Of a DNA stretch of 64,000 nt, positions 35,116 to 45,407 are shown in pieces. Location: contig JAOMDA010000001.1 of NCBI GenBank assembly GCA_028345295.1, positions 1-64,000 of the forward strand, read 5' to 3'. Position numbers and translations under genes: made by a program. Every line of letters begins with the position of its first letter. The stretch's first letter is position 1. The notes under the pieces were generated by a model. It was given only the letters and a program-made list of their open reading frames with translations, did no database searches and was not told the DNA's origin. Source of the stretch: Candidatus Nitrosopelagicus sp. (GTDB lineage: Archaea; Thermoproteota; Nitrososphaeria; Nitrososphaerales; Nitrosopumilaceae).

Positions 35116-35775
35116 ATGAATAATTATATGAAAAAAGCAATTGTGCTAGGTGGCTCTAGAGGAATTGGTAAGGCAATTTCAGAATCACTAAAAACACTGG
35201 ATATCGATGTTGTTGCAACATCTAAGGCTGATATTGATACATCAAATATGGAAAGTGTAAAAAAGTTTTTGCAGACCTATTCCAATACAGATATTCTTGT
35301 ACTTAATACAGGAGGGCCACCTATTATTGAATTTAAAAAAATTTCCGAAGAAGATTGGAATAATTATCATAATCAGCTATTTCTTGGATTCTGTACCATT
35401 CTGCAACAAATTTCAATCAATGATAATGGATACATCTTTGTAATAACATCAAATGTGGTTAAAGAACCAAATTCTAAACTTATCATCTCAAGTGCATATA
35501 GAGCCGCATTTTCTAGTGTTTTTAAAATTCTAAGCAAAGAGTTTGCAAAAAGAGAAATTAGTTGTATAAATATCGCACCAGGACCAATCAATACAGATCG
35601 AACCAAAGAATTAATTGATAATATAGATGAATTTGTAGATACACTTCCAATGAGACGCTTAGGAAAACCAGAAGAAATTGGAAATTTTGTAAAATCAATT
35701 ATAGAAAATAATATCAAATATCTTTCAGGCACAATAATTAATTTTGATGGTGCAAACTCGAATTCTCTATTTTAG
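35116..35775 (+). CDS. short-chain dehydrogenase/reductase lacking the usual Lys
   Basis: 219 residues, Rossmann fold: GGSRGIGKAI dinucleotide loop and LNTGGP in place of NNAG. The catalytic region reads SSAYRAAF, so the Tyr is present but the Tyr+4 Lys is Phe. This matches a divergent SDR branch and questions classical catalysis. Substrate unknown. Confidence 0.8.
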   Translation: MNNYMKKAIVLGGSRGIGKAISESLKTLDIDVVATSKADIDTSNMESVKKFLQTYSNTDILVLNTGGPPIIEFKKISEEDWNNYHNQLFLGFCTILQQISINDNGYIFVITSNVVKEPNSKLIISSAYRAAFSSVFKILSKEFAKREISCINIAPGPINTDRTKELIDNIDEFVDTLPMRRLGKPEEIGNFVKSIIENNIKYLSGTIINFDGANSNSLF

Positions 35776-35816
35776 CTAAACATAGATTTATTTTTGTACA
35801 AATTTTAGTAAAAATA

Positions 35817-37178
35817 TTGACAATTCTACCTATAGATAGTGGTCGTTATGGTACAAAAGAAATGCTTGCAATATTTAGTGAGCAAAAAAAGATAGATTAT
35901 CAGTTAGAAATTGAAGCAGCTGCTGCACTATCACAAAGTGAAATCAAAATAATTTCACGCAATGTTGCAAACGATATTGCAAAAATTGCTAAATCTGGTA
36001 AAATCACAAACAAACGAATTAAACAATTAGAGGCAAAAAGTGATCATGATACTGCAGCACTTGTAGAAGCACTAGCAGAAAAATGTAAAAAAGAATCAAG
36101 ACCATGGATTCATTATGGTTTAACAAGTAATGATCTAGTTGATACAAGTAATTCATTACAAATGAGAGATGCTTTAAGAATAATTCAACCAAAAGTTTCT
36201 AAATTATCGCTAATTCTTGCAAAGAATGCTGTAAAATACAAAAATGTTCCAGCAGTTGGAAGAACCCATGGACAACATGCTAGTATCATATCTTTTGGAC
36301 TGAAGTTTGCAAATTGGGCTGCTGAAATGTCTACACATTTAGAAAGATTAGACGAAATAAAAAAACGAATTCTAATATGTAAAACACTTGGTGTTGTTGG
36401 AACTGGTTCTTTGATGGGCAAAAATGCAGTAAAAGTTCAAGAGAATGTATCAAAGAAACTTGGACTTTTTGCAGCAAAAGTAACTACACAAGTTATCCCT
36501 AGAGAAAGATATGCAGAGTATGTATTTCATTTATCACTTTTAGGTGCAACTTTAGAAAAAATTGCTATAGAAATTAGAAATTTACAGAGAACCGAGATTA
36601 GTGAAGTTGCCGAATATTTCAAAAAAGGTCAAATGGGTAGTAGTGCAGTACCTGTTAAAAGAAATCCAATTAAAAGTGAAAGAATATCTTCATTATCAAA
36701 AATTCTAAGAAGCCAAGTTAGTACATCGTTTGAAAATATTCCTTTGTGGCATGAAAGAGATCTATCAAATTCTGCAAATGAAAGATTTGTTATTCCTATG
36801 ACATCAATTCTTCTTGATGAAATGTTAGAAACTATGATTCGTGTTGTCGAAAATCTGCATGTTAATACAAAACGAATTAAAGATAATCTTAACATTACAA
36901 AAGGTCAGATTTTTGCTGAGTTTGTTTTAGAGGCACTAATTAAGAAAGGTATACCAAGATTCAAGGCATATCGGGATGTACAGAGAGTTGCATTTGACGC
37001 ACATAAAAAAGAAATTAACTATATTGATGCATTGCTAAACGATAAAGCTATTTCCTCTGTTCTTTCAAATAAAGAAATAAAATCAATCTTCATTGCAGAA
37101 AATCATCTTGGAGCATCACTCACAATTATTAATAATGTAAACAAACATGTCAAATTATATTCTAAGAAGTTTTCCTAG
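35817..37178 (+). CDS. purB: adenylosuccinate lyase
   Basis: 453 residues. Fumarase/aspartase superfamily; cleaves SAICAR and adenylosuccinate in purine synthesis. Signature GSSAVPVKRNP (usual SSxMPxKxNP, with Val for Met), GRTHGQHA and HYGLTSNDLVDT present. TTG 35817. Works with purA at 18.9 kb. Confidence 0.95.
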   Translation: MTILPIDSGRYGTKEMLAIFSEQKKIDYQLEIEAAAALSQSEIKIISRNVANDIAKIAKSGKITNKRIKQLEAKSDHDTAALVEALAEKCKKESRPWIHYGLTSNDLVDTSNSLQMRDALRIIQPKVSKLSLILAKNAVKYKNVPAVGRTHGQHASIISFGLKFANWAAEMSTHLERLDEIKKRILICKTLGVVGTGSLMGKNAVKVQENVSKKLGLFAAKVTTQVIPRERYAEYVFHLSLLGATLEKIAIEIRNLQRTEISEVAEYFKKGQMGSSAVPVKRNPIKSERISSLSKILRSQVSTSFENIPLWHERDLSNSANERFVIPMTSILLDEMLETMIRVVENLHVNTKRIKDNLNITKGQIFAEFVLEALIKKGIPRFKAYRDVQRVAFDAHKKEINYIDALLNDKAISSVLSNKEIKSIFIAENHLGASLTIINNVNKHVKLYSKKFS

Positions 37179-37953
37179 ATTTTAATAGTGATTTGTGAAT
37201 CTGAGTTCCATACTGCAGTGCTTTTTTCTGTTTATATGCAGAAATTCTAGGTACTTTACATTCTATTGCAAGTTCACGTATAACATGCTTACGTAGTAAA
37301 TCATCAGGACCATGTATTTTTTTACTTATTGGAATTGTTTTTGCATGATCTATGAAGGAATCAGTTAACAGTGGTTGAACAATAGTAACTCCAAACTCTG
37401 AAGACACATTGTTTACTGCAATCATCATATCCTTTTCATTTTTTAATTTTAAATCCATCATTTTTTGAACTTCATTCTCATTAATACTAATGGCTTCACG
37501 ATATGAATTATAACCACAAAATAATTCATCAATTCCATTTGCAGTTATAACTGTAGAAATACCTAAACTTTTTGCTAATTTTGATACATAATAAAATGCA
37601 ATAGAATTTTCATTCCAAGATAGATTATCTGTTTTAATTATATCCTGAATTTTTTCACTTGTCTCTTGAAAAGATTTAGGTTCTATTTCTAAAATATTAT
37701 GTTTGAATTTTAAAATTTCATTAACTTCTTTTGCAAAATTAATGTCATGTGAATCATGAAAACCAATTGTGAGAAGATGTATATCGTATCCTGCATCATG
37801 TAATAGTTTTGCAACAAGAGTACTGTCTACTCCTCCTGAAAAGGCAACACCAACAGAATTATCTAATATACTAGTTTTGATAGCACGCTGAATTTCAGCA
37901 AGTAATTGATTCATAGTTTTGGAAACTGAATTGCATAATTTATTATTGTTCAT
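37162..37953 (-). CDS. stand-alone asparagine-synthase-type ATP pyrophosphatase domain
   Basis: 263 residues. PP-loop SGGVDSTLVAKLL (about 39-51) and TANGIDELFCGY, as in the C-terminal domain of AsnB, but with no N-terminal glutaminase domain. Could use free ammonia, plausible in an ammonia oxidiser, or be a different adenylating enzyme. Overlaps purB by 17 bases, convergent. Confidence 0.75.
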   Translation of the reverse strand: MNNNKLCNSVSKTMNQLLAEIQRAIKTSILDNSVGVAFSGGVDSTLVAKLLHDAGYDIHLLTIGFHDSHDINFAKEVNEILKFKHNILEIEPKSFQETSEKIQDIIKTDNLSWNENSIAFYYVSKLAKSLGISTVITANGIDELFCGYNSYREAISINENEVQKMMDLKLKNEKDMMIAVNNVSSEFGVTIVQPLLTDSFIDHAKTIPISKKIHGPDDLLRKHVIRELAIECKVPRISAYKQKKALQYGTQIHKSLLKSRKTS

Positions 37954-37968
37954 AGATATCCACAGAAC

Positions 37969-38262
37969 ATGGAAAAACTTTCAGATGGAGAGGTTCAAGA
38001 GAATCTAAAAAAATTGAATGGTTGGACTGTTGTAAACGGTAAATTACACAAAGAGATTGAATTTGCCGGTTTTAATGAGGCATGGCAGTTTATGACAATT
38101 GCAGTTACAAAGATTGAAAAGATGAATCATCACCCAGAGTGGTTTAATGTCTATAACAAACTTGTAATTGATCTTATGACACATGATGCAGGCGGAATTA
38201 CTGAAAATGATATCAATCTTGCAAAATACCTAGATAAGATACCAGTTATTCCATCACTTTAG
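37969..38262 (+). CDS. phhB: pterin-4a-carbinolamine dehydratase
   Basis: 97 residues. The family signature EKMNHHPEWFNVYNK followed by THDAGGIT is intact, including the catalytic His pair. Dehydrates 4a-hydroxytetrahydrobiopterin; in archaea the pterin partner is unclear. Confidence 0.93.
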   Translation: MEKLSDGEVQENLKKLNGWTVVNGKLHKEIEFAGFNEAWQFMTIAVTKIEKMNHHPEWFNVYNKLVIDLMTHDAGGITENDINLAKYLDKIPVIPSL

Positions 38263-38293
38263 AGATTTATAGACAAAGATCAAAGTTTTAGAT

Positions 38294-40615
38294 ATGGAAC
38301 CAAAGATTAGTGAAAAAGCATGGGAACCAGTTCTTGAAGAAAAAATTTTAAAAAAATGGCAAGATACAGGGATAAATGATTTTGTAATTCAAGATTCTAA
38401 TTATACAATAGATACACCCCCACCTTATCCTTCAGGGAGACCATGGCATATTGGTGCAGCATCACATTATGCTCAGATAGATATGATTGCAAGAACTGCA
38501 AGAATGTCTGGAAAAAATGTGTATTTCCCAATAGGCATTGATAGAAATGGATTACCTGTTGAGCTGTACACAGAAAAAAAACACAATATAAGAATGCGCG
38601 AAACTGAAAGAGGAGAGTTTCTTGAGTTATGTAAAAATGCATTAGATGATTTGGAAGATGAAATGATTCAGATAATGAAAAGTCTTGGAATAAGTGGTGA
38701 TTTCAAAAATTATTACAGAACAGACAGTGAGGAGTATAGGAAATTTACACAGTCTACGTTCATTGAACTTTGGAAAAAAGGAATTATCTATCTTGCAACA
38801 AGACCAAATAACTATGATTGGGTATCTGGAACAACAATTGCAGATGCTGAAATTGTATATGATGAAATTCCAACTAAATTAGTTTACATGAAATTTTTCA
38901 TTAAAGATACATCTGACAAAATTATCATTGCCAGTACTAGACCTGAATTACTTTGTGCATGTAAAACAGTAATTGTACATCCAGAGGATTCTAGATATTC
39001 AGAATTAATTGGAAAAAAATTGATTGTACCGCTAACAAATAGTGAAGTGGAAATTAAACCTCATCATTCAGCAAAAATGGAATTTGGTTCTGGAGCTGTT
39101 ATGGTATGTAGTTATGGTGATCAAAACGACGTAGCACTATTTCGTGAATTACAATTAGAGGAAGTAGTGGCAATTGGACTTGATGGTAGAATGACAAAAG
39201 ATGCAGGAGATTATGAGGGTCTAAAACCAAAACAGGCACGACAAAAGATAATCGAAGATTTGGAAAACGCCGAATTTGTGGAAAAAATAGAAGATATTTC
39301 CCATAGAACACCATTATCTGAAAGAAGTAAAACTCCAATTGAGATTATTCCAATGGAAGAATATTACCTGAAGCAAAAAGATTCTGTAGAGAAAATGAAG
39401 CACGCTGGGACTCAAATCAAATTCTATCCTGAGATGCATAAACAAATTCTAATGAATTGGCTTGATTCCATTTCTATTGATTGGCCTATTTCAAGAAGAA
39501 GATATTATGGAACAGAAATTCCAATTTGGTATTGTAAGAATTGTTCAGAAGCGTTTGTTCCTGAACCTGGAAAATATTATCGACCTTGGAAAGATGAATG
39601 CCCTGCTAACAAATGTGAAAAATGTGGTAAGACGGAATTTATTGGTGAAGAAAGAACATTTGATACATGGATGGACTCAAGTGTGTCACCATTATTCATT
39701 ACAAAATTCAACGTAGATAATGAATTTTTCAAAAAAACATATCCAACAGGAATTAGACCACAGGCAAAAGATATTGTAAGAACTTGGTTATACTATACAC
39801 TTTTACGATGCGAAGAATTGACAGGTAAGAAACCATGGGCTGAAGCATGGATTATGGGTTATGGATTAGATGAAAAAGGAATGAAGATGAGTAAAAGCAA
39901 GGGAAATGCATTAGATCCATTACCTATTATTCAAAAATCAGGTGCCGACACTTTTCGTTTTTGGAGTGCAAGTGAAATCAATCATGGTTATGATTTTAGA
40001 TGTTCTGAACAAAAAATTGAATCAACAAAAAAATTCCTAAGTAAATTATGGAATGTATCAAGATTTCTTTCTAGTTTTCCAGTAATTAATTCTGCAAATC
40101 TTACTAATACTGATAAATGGATACTATCTGAGCTTGATAAATTAATTTTACAATGTAGAGAGGGTTACTCCCAATATAATTTCTTTATACCAGCAATTGC
40201 ACTAAGAGAATTCACATGGAATATTTTTGCGGCACATTATATTGAGATGGTAAAAGCTAGGGCATATGGAATAGGGTTCCGGGATGAAGAAAGAGATGCT
40301 GCAATTTACACTTTACATAAGGTTTTATCAACAATTCTAAAACTTTTAGCACCAATTACACCATTTATTACAGAACATCTGTGGCAAACACTTTACTCAG
40401 AAGATAGTATTCACAAAGAAAAAATTCCTGAAACTGAAAATGTAGAAGATTTTTCACAATTTACACAGAATATAATTGAATTTAATTCTAAAGTATGGAA
40501 TGATAAAAAGGACAAAAATCTATCACTGAAGGATTCAATTGAAATTGGTGTTCCAGAAAATCTACAACAGTTTAAGAAAGATTTAGTGACAATGCATAAT
40601 TTAAAATCAGATTAA
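38294..40615 (+). CDS. valS: valyl-tRNA synthetase (archaeal type)
   Basis: 773 residues. Class Ia: PYPSGRPWHIGA (HIGH-like) near 42-54, CP1 editing insert (SGTTIADAEIVYDEIP, STRPELLCACKTV), zinc knuckle CKNC/CEKCGKTE, and KMSKSKGNALDP near 530. C-terminal anticodon-binding helices without a long coiled-coil arm. Confidence 0.94.
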   Translation: MEPKISEKAWEPVLEEKILKKWQDTGINDFVIQDSNYTIDTPPPYPSGRPWHIGAASHYAQIDMIARTARMSGKNVYFPIGIDRNGLPVELYTEKKHNIRMRETERGEFLELCKNALDDLEDEMIQIMKSLGISGDFKNYYRTDSEEYRKFTQSTFIELWKKGIIYLATRPNNYDWVSGTTIADAEIVYDEIPTKLVYMKFFIKDTSDKIIIASTRPELLCACKTVIVHPEDSRYSELIGKKLIVPLTNSEVEIKPHHSAKMEFGSGAVMVCSYGDQNDVALFRELQLEEVVAIGLDGRMTKDAGDYEGLKPKQARQKIIEDLENAEFVEKIEDISHRTPLSERSKTPIEIIPMEEYYLKQKDSVEKMKHAGTQIKFYPEMHKQILMNWLDSISIDWPISRRRYYGTEIPIWYCKNCSEAFVPEPGKYYRPWKDECPANKCEKCGKTEFIGEERTFDTWMDSSVSPLFITKFNVDNEFFKKTYPTGIRPQAKDIVRTWLYYTLLRCEELTGKKPWAEAWIMGYGLDEKGMKMSKSKGNALDPLPIIQKSGADTFRFWSASEINHGYDFRCSEQKIESTKKFLSKLWNVSRFLSSFPVINSANLTNTDKWILSELDKLILQCREGYSQYNFFIPAIALREFTWNIFAAHYIEMVKARAYGIGFRDEERDAAIYTLHKVLSTILKLLAPITPFITEHLWQTLYSEDSIHKEKIPETENVEDFSQFTQNIIEFNSKVWNDKKDKNLSLKDSIEIGVPENLQQFKKDLVTMHNLKSD

Positions 40616-41229
40616 GATTTTGAGTCTTTTACCATTTGCACAAAAGATTTGTGTAAAGAAGTATCTCTTGTTAATTCAGGATGAAATGATGTTGCTATGA
40701 TATTTCCTTGCTTGACAGATACTATCTTTTCCTCGAATTTTGCCAAAATTTGGACTTCCTTACCTACATCTGAAACAGATGGTGCACGTATGAAAACTCC
40801 ATTAAACGAAGATATTCCAATTGGATCAAGGGAAATTTCTGCTTCAAATGAGTCTTTTTGTCTTCCAAAAGAATTTCTTTCTATCTTGACATCTAGTAAA
40901 TCAAGTAATGGTTGTTCAACATCACCAACAATCCTATCTTTAGAGTTTTTTGAAAGTAAAATCATACCTGCGCATATACCAAATACTGGCATTCCAGATT
41001 CAATTTTCTCCTTGATTGTTTTTAATGCACCATTGACTAATGACATCTGACCAATCATTGTACTTTCTCCACCTGGAATAATGAGACCGTCTAATTTAGA
41101 AATTTGTTCAGCAGTTTTAACTTGACTAACTGCACCATCAATACCTAATTCACTTAATGATGCCATAACTGATAGAAAATTCTCAGTTACATCACCTTGA
41201 ATTGCCAATACACCAATGTTTAATGTCAA
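40612..41229 (-). CDS. pdxT: pyridoxal 5'-phosphate synthase glutaminase subunit
   Basis: 205 residues. Class I glutamine amidotransferase supplying ammonia to Pdx[10 protein letters not shown], nucleophile Cys in GICAGM, and SFHPELT. Its start overlaps the pdxS stop by four bases. Convergent with valS (four-base overlap). Confidence 0.96.
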   Translation of the reverse strand: MTLNIGVLAIQGDVTENFLSVMASLSELGIDGAVSQVKTAEQISKLDGLIIPGGESTMIGQMSLVNGALKTIKEKIESGMPVFGICAGMILLSKNSKDRIVGDVEQPLLDLLDVKIERNSFGRQKDSFEAEISLDPIGISSFNGVFIRAPSVSDVGKEVQILAKFEEKIVSVKQGNIIATSFHPELTRDTSLHKSFVQMVKDSKS

Positions 41230-42194
41230 ACTGTACCACCGCGTTCTTGCATTTTCAATTCTAGATCTTTAACGTCAAGACCAAGTATTGATTGGCGCTC
41301 ATCAATCATTTTTTGAGCTTCTTTTACCTTGTCAGGTTCTTCCCAGAATGTTGTTGCAAGAACAACTGCTCTTGCTCTTTCTTTTGCATCTTCTGCTTTG
41401 AAAATTCCTGAACCAACAAAAATACCATCACAACCTAATGACATTAAATAAGCAGCGTCTGCTGGGGTTGCAATTCCACCAGCGGCAAAATTTACAACTG
41501 GAAGACGACCAATTTTTGCAGTTTCCTCAACAAGACTGTAAGAAACTTTTAGTTCTCTGGCCATTTTCACTAGATCTTGTTTATCACCTGAATCGTAAAT
41601 ACTCTTTATACTGCGAAGTTCATCGTTGACTTTTTTGATATGAGTAATTGCTTCTGCAACATTTCCTGTACCAGGCTCTCCTTTTGTTCTAATCATGGCA
41701 GCACCTTCTTCAACACGCCTTAACGCTTCACCAAGTGAACGTGCACCATTAACAAATGGTGTTGTATAATCCCATTTCCAAATATGATGATATTCATCAG
41801 CTGGTGTTAATACTTCTGATTCATCAATCATATCTACATTAGTCTCAGCAAGTACATTTGCTTCGTAAACATGACCGATTCTACATTTTGCCATTACAGG
41901 TATTGTAACGTTATCCATTATTTCTTGAATGATTCTAATACTTGCCGTCCTTGCTACACCACCTGCTTTTCTTACATCCGATGGTAGTTTATCTAAAACC
42001 ATAACTGAAACTGCACCTGCTTCTTCAGCAATTAGAGCTTGTTCTACAGTTGTAACATCCATTACAACTCCATTTTTTAACATGTGTGCAAAACCCCGTT
42101 TTAATGTAGATGTCCCTCTGGAAATCGAAGTCATTTCGTTTACTTCCTTAATTTCACCTTTAGAATTTGGAATATCACCAGAGAGTGGAATCAT
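41226..42194 (-). CDS. pdxS: pyridoxal 5'-phosphate synthase subunit PdxS
   Basis: 322 residues, (beta/alpha)8 barrel making PLP from ribose-5-P, glyceraldehyde-3-P and ammonia. Conserved [18 protein letters not shown] near the start, [24 protein letters not shown] and [13 protein letters not shown]-terminal extension of about 30 residues. Operon with pdxT. Confidence 0.97.
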   Translation of the reverse strand: MIPLSGDIPNSKGEIKEVNEMTSISRGTSTLKRGFAHMLKNGVVMDVTTVEQALIAEEAGAVSVMVLDKLPSDVRKAGGVARTASIRIIQEIMDNVTIPVMAKCRIGHVYEANVLAETNVDMIDESEVLTPADEYHHIWKWDYTTPFVNGARSLGEALRRVEEGAAMIRTKGEPGTGNVAEAITHIKKVNDELRSIKSIYDSGDKQDLVKMARELKVSYSLVEETAKIGRLPVVNFAAGGIATPADAAYLMSLGCDGIFVGSGIFKAEDAKERARAVVLATTFWEEPDKVKEAQKMIDERQSILGLDVKDLELKMQERGGTV

Positions 42195-42218
42195 ATTGAT
42201 ACTATGTTCACTGAATAT

Positions 42219-42749
42219 TTATTCTCTTATACTGTCAAGAATAGATTCAAGTTCAATTTCTACTTCAGTGATAATTGGAGGTATTAATTGGTCTGTAGCC
42301 TCCTGTTCAGGCCAAAATAACTGATTGATTTTTTCGTTATATGTTATTTTTACACCATATTTTACAAAATCACTTATTTCATCTTTTATCACAAATGAAT
42401 CAAAAGGTATTGCCATAAAACCAGTTTCTTTAATCATTGCAATTAATTTTGTTTTTTTATCAGAATCAATCTTGGAGATTTTTTCTGTTGAAGGTGATCC
42501 TTCGTTAACCAATGTATATTGTAATTCGCCATCATTTTTTATAACAAGGATTTCAGTTTGCTGTGCACCAAGTCTTTCAGTTATCCCAAATGAGACTGAA
42601 GTTAAATGATGTTTTGTAAATTCTATTTCAACAATATCGTTTGGATCAATAGCAGTCATTGGAATCTCAGGATTTGTGAGTGGAAGAATTAAAAGAATTG
42701 CAAAAATGATAGGAATTACTCCAACAATTATTAAAATAGGTTTTACCAT
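42219..42749 (-). CDS. membrane-anchored protein, function unknown
   Basis: 176 residues. Signal anchor at 5-27, then a beta-rich extracytoplasmic domain with no cysteines. Upstream of, and in the same direction as, pdxS. Not recognised. Confidence 0.55.
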   Translation of the reverse strand: MVKPILIIVGVIPIIFAILLILPLTNPEIPMTAIDPNDIVEIEFTKHHLTSVSFGITERLGAQQTEILVIKNDGELQYTLVNEGSPSTEKISKIDSDKKTKLIAMIKETGFMAIPFDSFVIKDEISDFVKYGVKITYNEKINQLFWPEQEATDQLIPPIITEVEIELESILDSIRE

Positions 42750-42824
42750 TCAGTTACAAATTGTCTCGTAGTGCAATAAATCTTGGTAATAGTTAAAATT
42801 CAAGCTTGATAATTCATTACTTGT

Positions 42825-42975
42825 GGGGTCGTAGCCTAGCCTGGTAGGGCGACAGTGACTACGAAGTTCACCGCTAAGGGCTCCAGAGGTTAATTCAAGC
42901 TACTGATCAAAAGGATGATGTAAGTTTGGAGCTGTAGTAACCCGTAGGTCGTCGGTTCGATTCCGATCGGCCCCA
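42825..42975 (+). tRNA. tRNA-Trp (CCA) with two introns
   Basis: Acceptor GGGGTCG (42825-42831) pairs with CGGCCCC (42968-42974), A73 at 42975. Removing 42854-42877 (24 nt, between positions 28 and 29) and 42887-42939 (53 nt, 37/38) gives a 74-nt tRNA with anticodon stem ACGGG/CCCGT and loop CTCCAGA. Intron 1 shows bulge ACA, helix GGCG/CGCT and bulge AAG, a clean splice element. Intron 2 is canonical in place but its splice motif is less regular; it contains CTGA and ATGATG, possibly box C/D-like. Confidence 0.9.
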
Positions 42976-42977
42976 CG

Positions 42978-45260
42978 TTACATTTTTTTATTTTTTAATA
43001 CATTTAATGCAGAACCAGCTTTGAACCATTCAATCTGTGATAAATTATACGAGTGTTTTAAAGAAATTTTTTCAGATGTACTGTCAGAGTGATTTAATTC
43101 ACATTCAAAAGATGATTCTGGTGAAAAATTTTCTAATCCAATAATACTAATTTTATCGTCTTCATTGATTTTTTCATAATCATCTACATTTTCAAATGTT
43201 AATGCAAGAACACCTTGTTTTTTTAGATTTGTTTCATGAATTCTTGCAAATGATTTTGCAATTACAAGTACACATTGCAAAAATCTAGGAGTCATTGCAG
43301 CATGTTCACGACTACTTCCTTCACCATAATTAGTATCTCCAACTATAACCCAATTGATATTTTGTTTTTTATATTCTCTAGCAATTTGAGCACAGTTTTC
43401 TATTTCATTTGTTAACATATTTTTTGCATTTCCAACTTCATCATTAAATGCATTAACTGCACCTAAAAGCAAATTATCACTAAGATTATCAATGTGTCCA
43501 CGAAGTCTAAGCCAAGACCCAGCTGGAGAAATATGATCAGTAGTACATTTTCCTTTTGCTTTAATTAATAATGATAATTGGGTAAAGTCATTACCGTTCC
43601 ATGGTTTGAATGGTTCAAGTTTTTGTAATCTATCACTATTTGGATCAATAATTACTTGTACATTCTCTGGATTTTCAGATGGTGGAACATAGATGTCTTC
43701 TGCTAAAACAAATCCTTTCTCAGGTACTTCAGGTGCAATTTCTGGAGGGGATAATTTGAATTTTTTTCCATCTTGAGTTTCAAGTGAATCTTCTAATGGA
43801 TTAAATGATAAACTTCCACCTAGTGCTAAGGCAGTAACTATTTCTGGGCTTGCAATAAAGTTCATTGTATCACGTTTTCCATCATTACGTCCGGGAAAAT
43901 TACGATTAAATGATGTAACTATAGAATTTTTTTCTCCATCTTTGAGTTCTGGTCTATGCCATTGCCCAATACAAGGTCCACATGCATTTGCCAATACAGT
44001 TGCTCCAATTGATTTTAAAGTTTCAATTTGACCATCACGTTCTATTGTTGAACGAATTTGTTCAGAACCAGGAGTAACCAATAAAGGAATTTTTGCTTTT
44101 ATTCCATGAGATTCAGCTTGTTTTGCTATACTAGATGACCTTGACATGTCTTCATATGATGAATTTGTACAACTACCAATCAGTGCAGCGGATATATCAT
44201 CTATGTAATCATTACTAATAACATCATCAGAGAATTTTGAGATTGGTCTTGCCAAATCAGGTGTATGCGGTCCAACAATATGTGGTTCAAGTGTAGATAA
44301 ATCAATTTCAATTACTTTATCGAAATACTCTTCTGGATTATTTTCTATTTCAGAATCAGCTTGTAGTAAATCATTGTATTGATTTGCAAGTTCAGAAATT
44401 TTTTCTCTGTTAGTTGATTTAAGATATACTTCCATACGTTTGTCATATGGAAAAATTGAACATGTTGCGCCTATTTCAGCACCCATATTGGTTATTGTTG
44501 CTTTACCAGTACAACTAATTGATTCTGTACCAGGCCCAAAATACTCAATAATTGAATTAGTTCCTCCTGACACTGAAAGTTCTCCTGCAACATACAGAAT
44601 GACATCTTTTGGTGCAGTCCATCCACTCATTTTTCCTTTTAGATAAACACCGATCCTTTTAGGATAAAGTAATTCCCAAGGTATTCCAGCCATTGTTTCA
44701 GCTGCATCAACACCACCTACACCAATAGCTATCATACCCAATCCACCAGCATTAGGAGTATGTGAATCAGTACCAATCATTAAACCACCAGGAAATGCAT
44801 AATTTTCTAAAACGACTTGATGAATTATTCCTGCACCTGGATTCCAGAAACCAGCACCATATTTACTGGATGCTGATTCTAAAAATTTGTAAACTTCATT
44901 ATTTTCATACATTGCTAATTTAGTATCAGATTTTCCTTCGGTTCTAGCTTGTATGAGATGATCACAATGTACTGTAGTTGGTATTGCTATAGAATCTAAA
45001 CCTGCTTGCATAAATTGTAACATAACCATTTGACCTGTTACATCTTGAAGTGCTACACGATCTGGTTTTAAGAAAACATAGTTTGTTTTTTCATCTAAAT
45101 TATTATCAAGAAATTCATCTTCCAAATGACCGGCAAGAATCTTTTCAGTTAAGGTAAGTGGTCTATTAAGTGCAATTCTAAATTTTTTAACATTTTCTTC
45201 TAATTTTTTGTAAACTTTTTCGACCATTTCAGGTGTAGTTTCAATTTTTATTTTTACCAA
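42978..45260 (-). CDS. aconitate hydratase
   Basis: 760 residues. Fe-S isomerase of citrate to isocitrate in the TCA cycle. Cluster cysteines in GSCTNSS and ACGPCIGQW; IGTDSHTPNAGGLG, the swivel linker, and GEGSSREHA in the C-terminal domain. Length fits the mitochondrial/AcnA type. Starts divergently from 45408 across a 147-base AT-rich gap. Confidence 0.95.
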   Translation of the reverse strand: MVKIKIETTPEMVEKVYKKLEENVKKFRIALNRPLTLTEKILAGHLEDEFLDNNLDEKTNYVFLKPDRVALQDVTGQMVMLQFMQAGLDSIAIPTTVHCDHLIQARTEGKSDTKLAMYENNEVYKFLESASSKYGAGFWNPGAGIIHQVVLENYAFPGGLMIGTDSHTPNAGGLGMIAIGVGGVDAAETMAGIPWELLYPKRIGVYLKGKMSGWTAPKDVILYVAGELSVSGGTNSIIEYFGPGTESISCTGKATITNMGAEIGATCSIFPYDKRMEVYLKSTNREKISELANQYNDLLQADSEIENNPEEYFDKVIEIDLSTLEPHIVGPHTPDLARPISKFSDDVISNDYIDDISAALIGSCTNSSYEDMSRSSSIAKQAESHGIKAKIPLLVTPGSEQIRSTIERDGQIETLKSIGATVLANACGPCIGQWHRPELKDGEKNSIVTSFNRNFPGRNDGKRDTMNFIASPEIVTALALGGSLSFNPLEDSLETQDGKKFKLSPPEIAPEVPEKGFVLAEDIYVPPSENPENVQVIIDPNSDRLQKLEPFKPWNGNDFTQLSLLIKAKGKCTTDHISPAGSWLRLRGHIDNLSDNLLLGAVNAFNDEVGNAKNMLTNEIENCAQIAREYKKQNINWVIVGDTNYGEGSSREHAAMTPRFLQCVLVIAKSFARIHETNLKKQGVLALTFENVDDYEKINEDDKISIIGLENFSPESSFECELNHSDSTSEKISLKHSYNLSQIEWFKAGSALNVLKNKKM

Positions 45261-45407
45261 TACATTAAGATATAATTTTCAGTTTATAAACCGTAATTCA
45301 TAAAACAAGACAAAATTTTCGCATACAGTTATAAGACAAAAACAATAATTTGTTATGTTGATTTTATCTCTAAATTGTAATCTAAAAAAAATTCTGGTGT
45401 CACTAAA

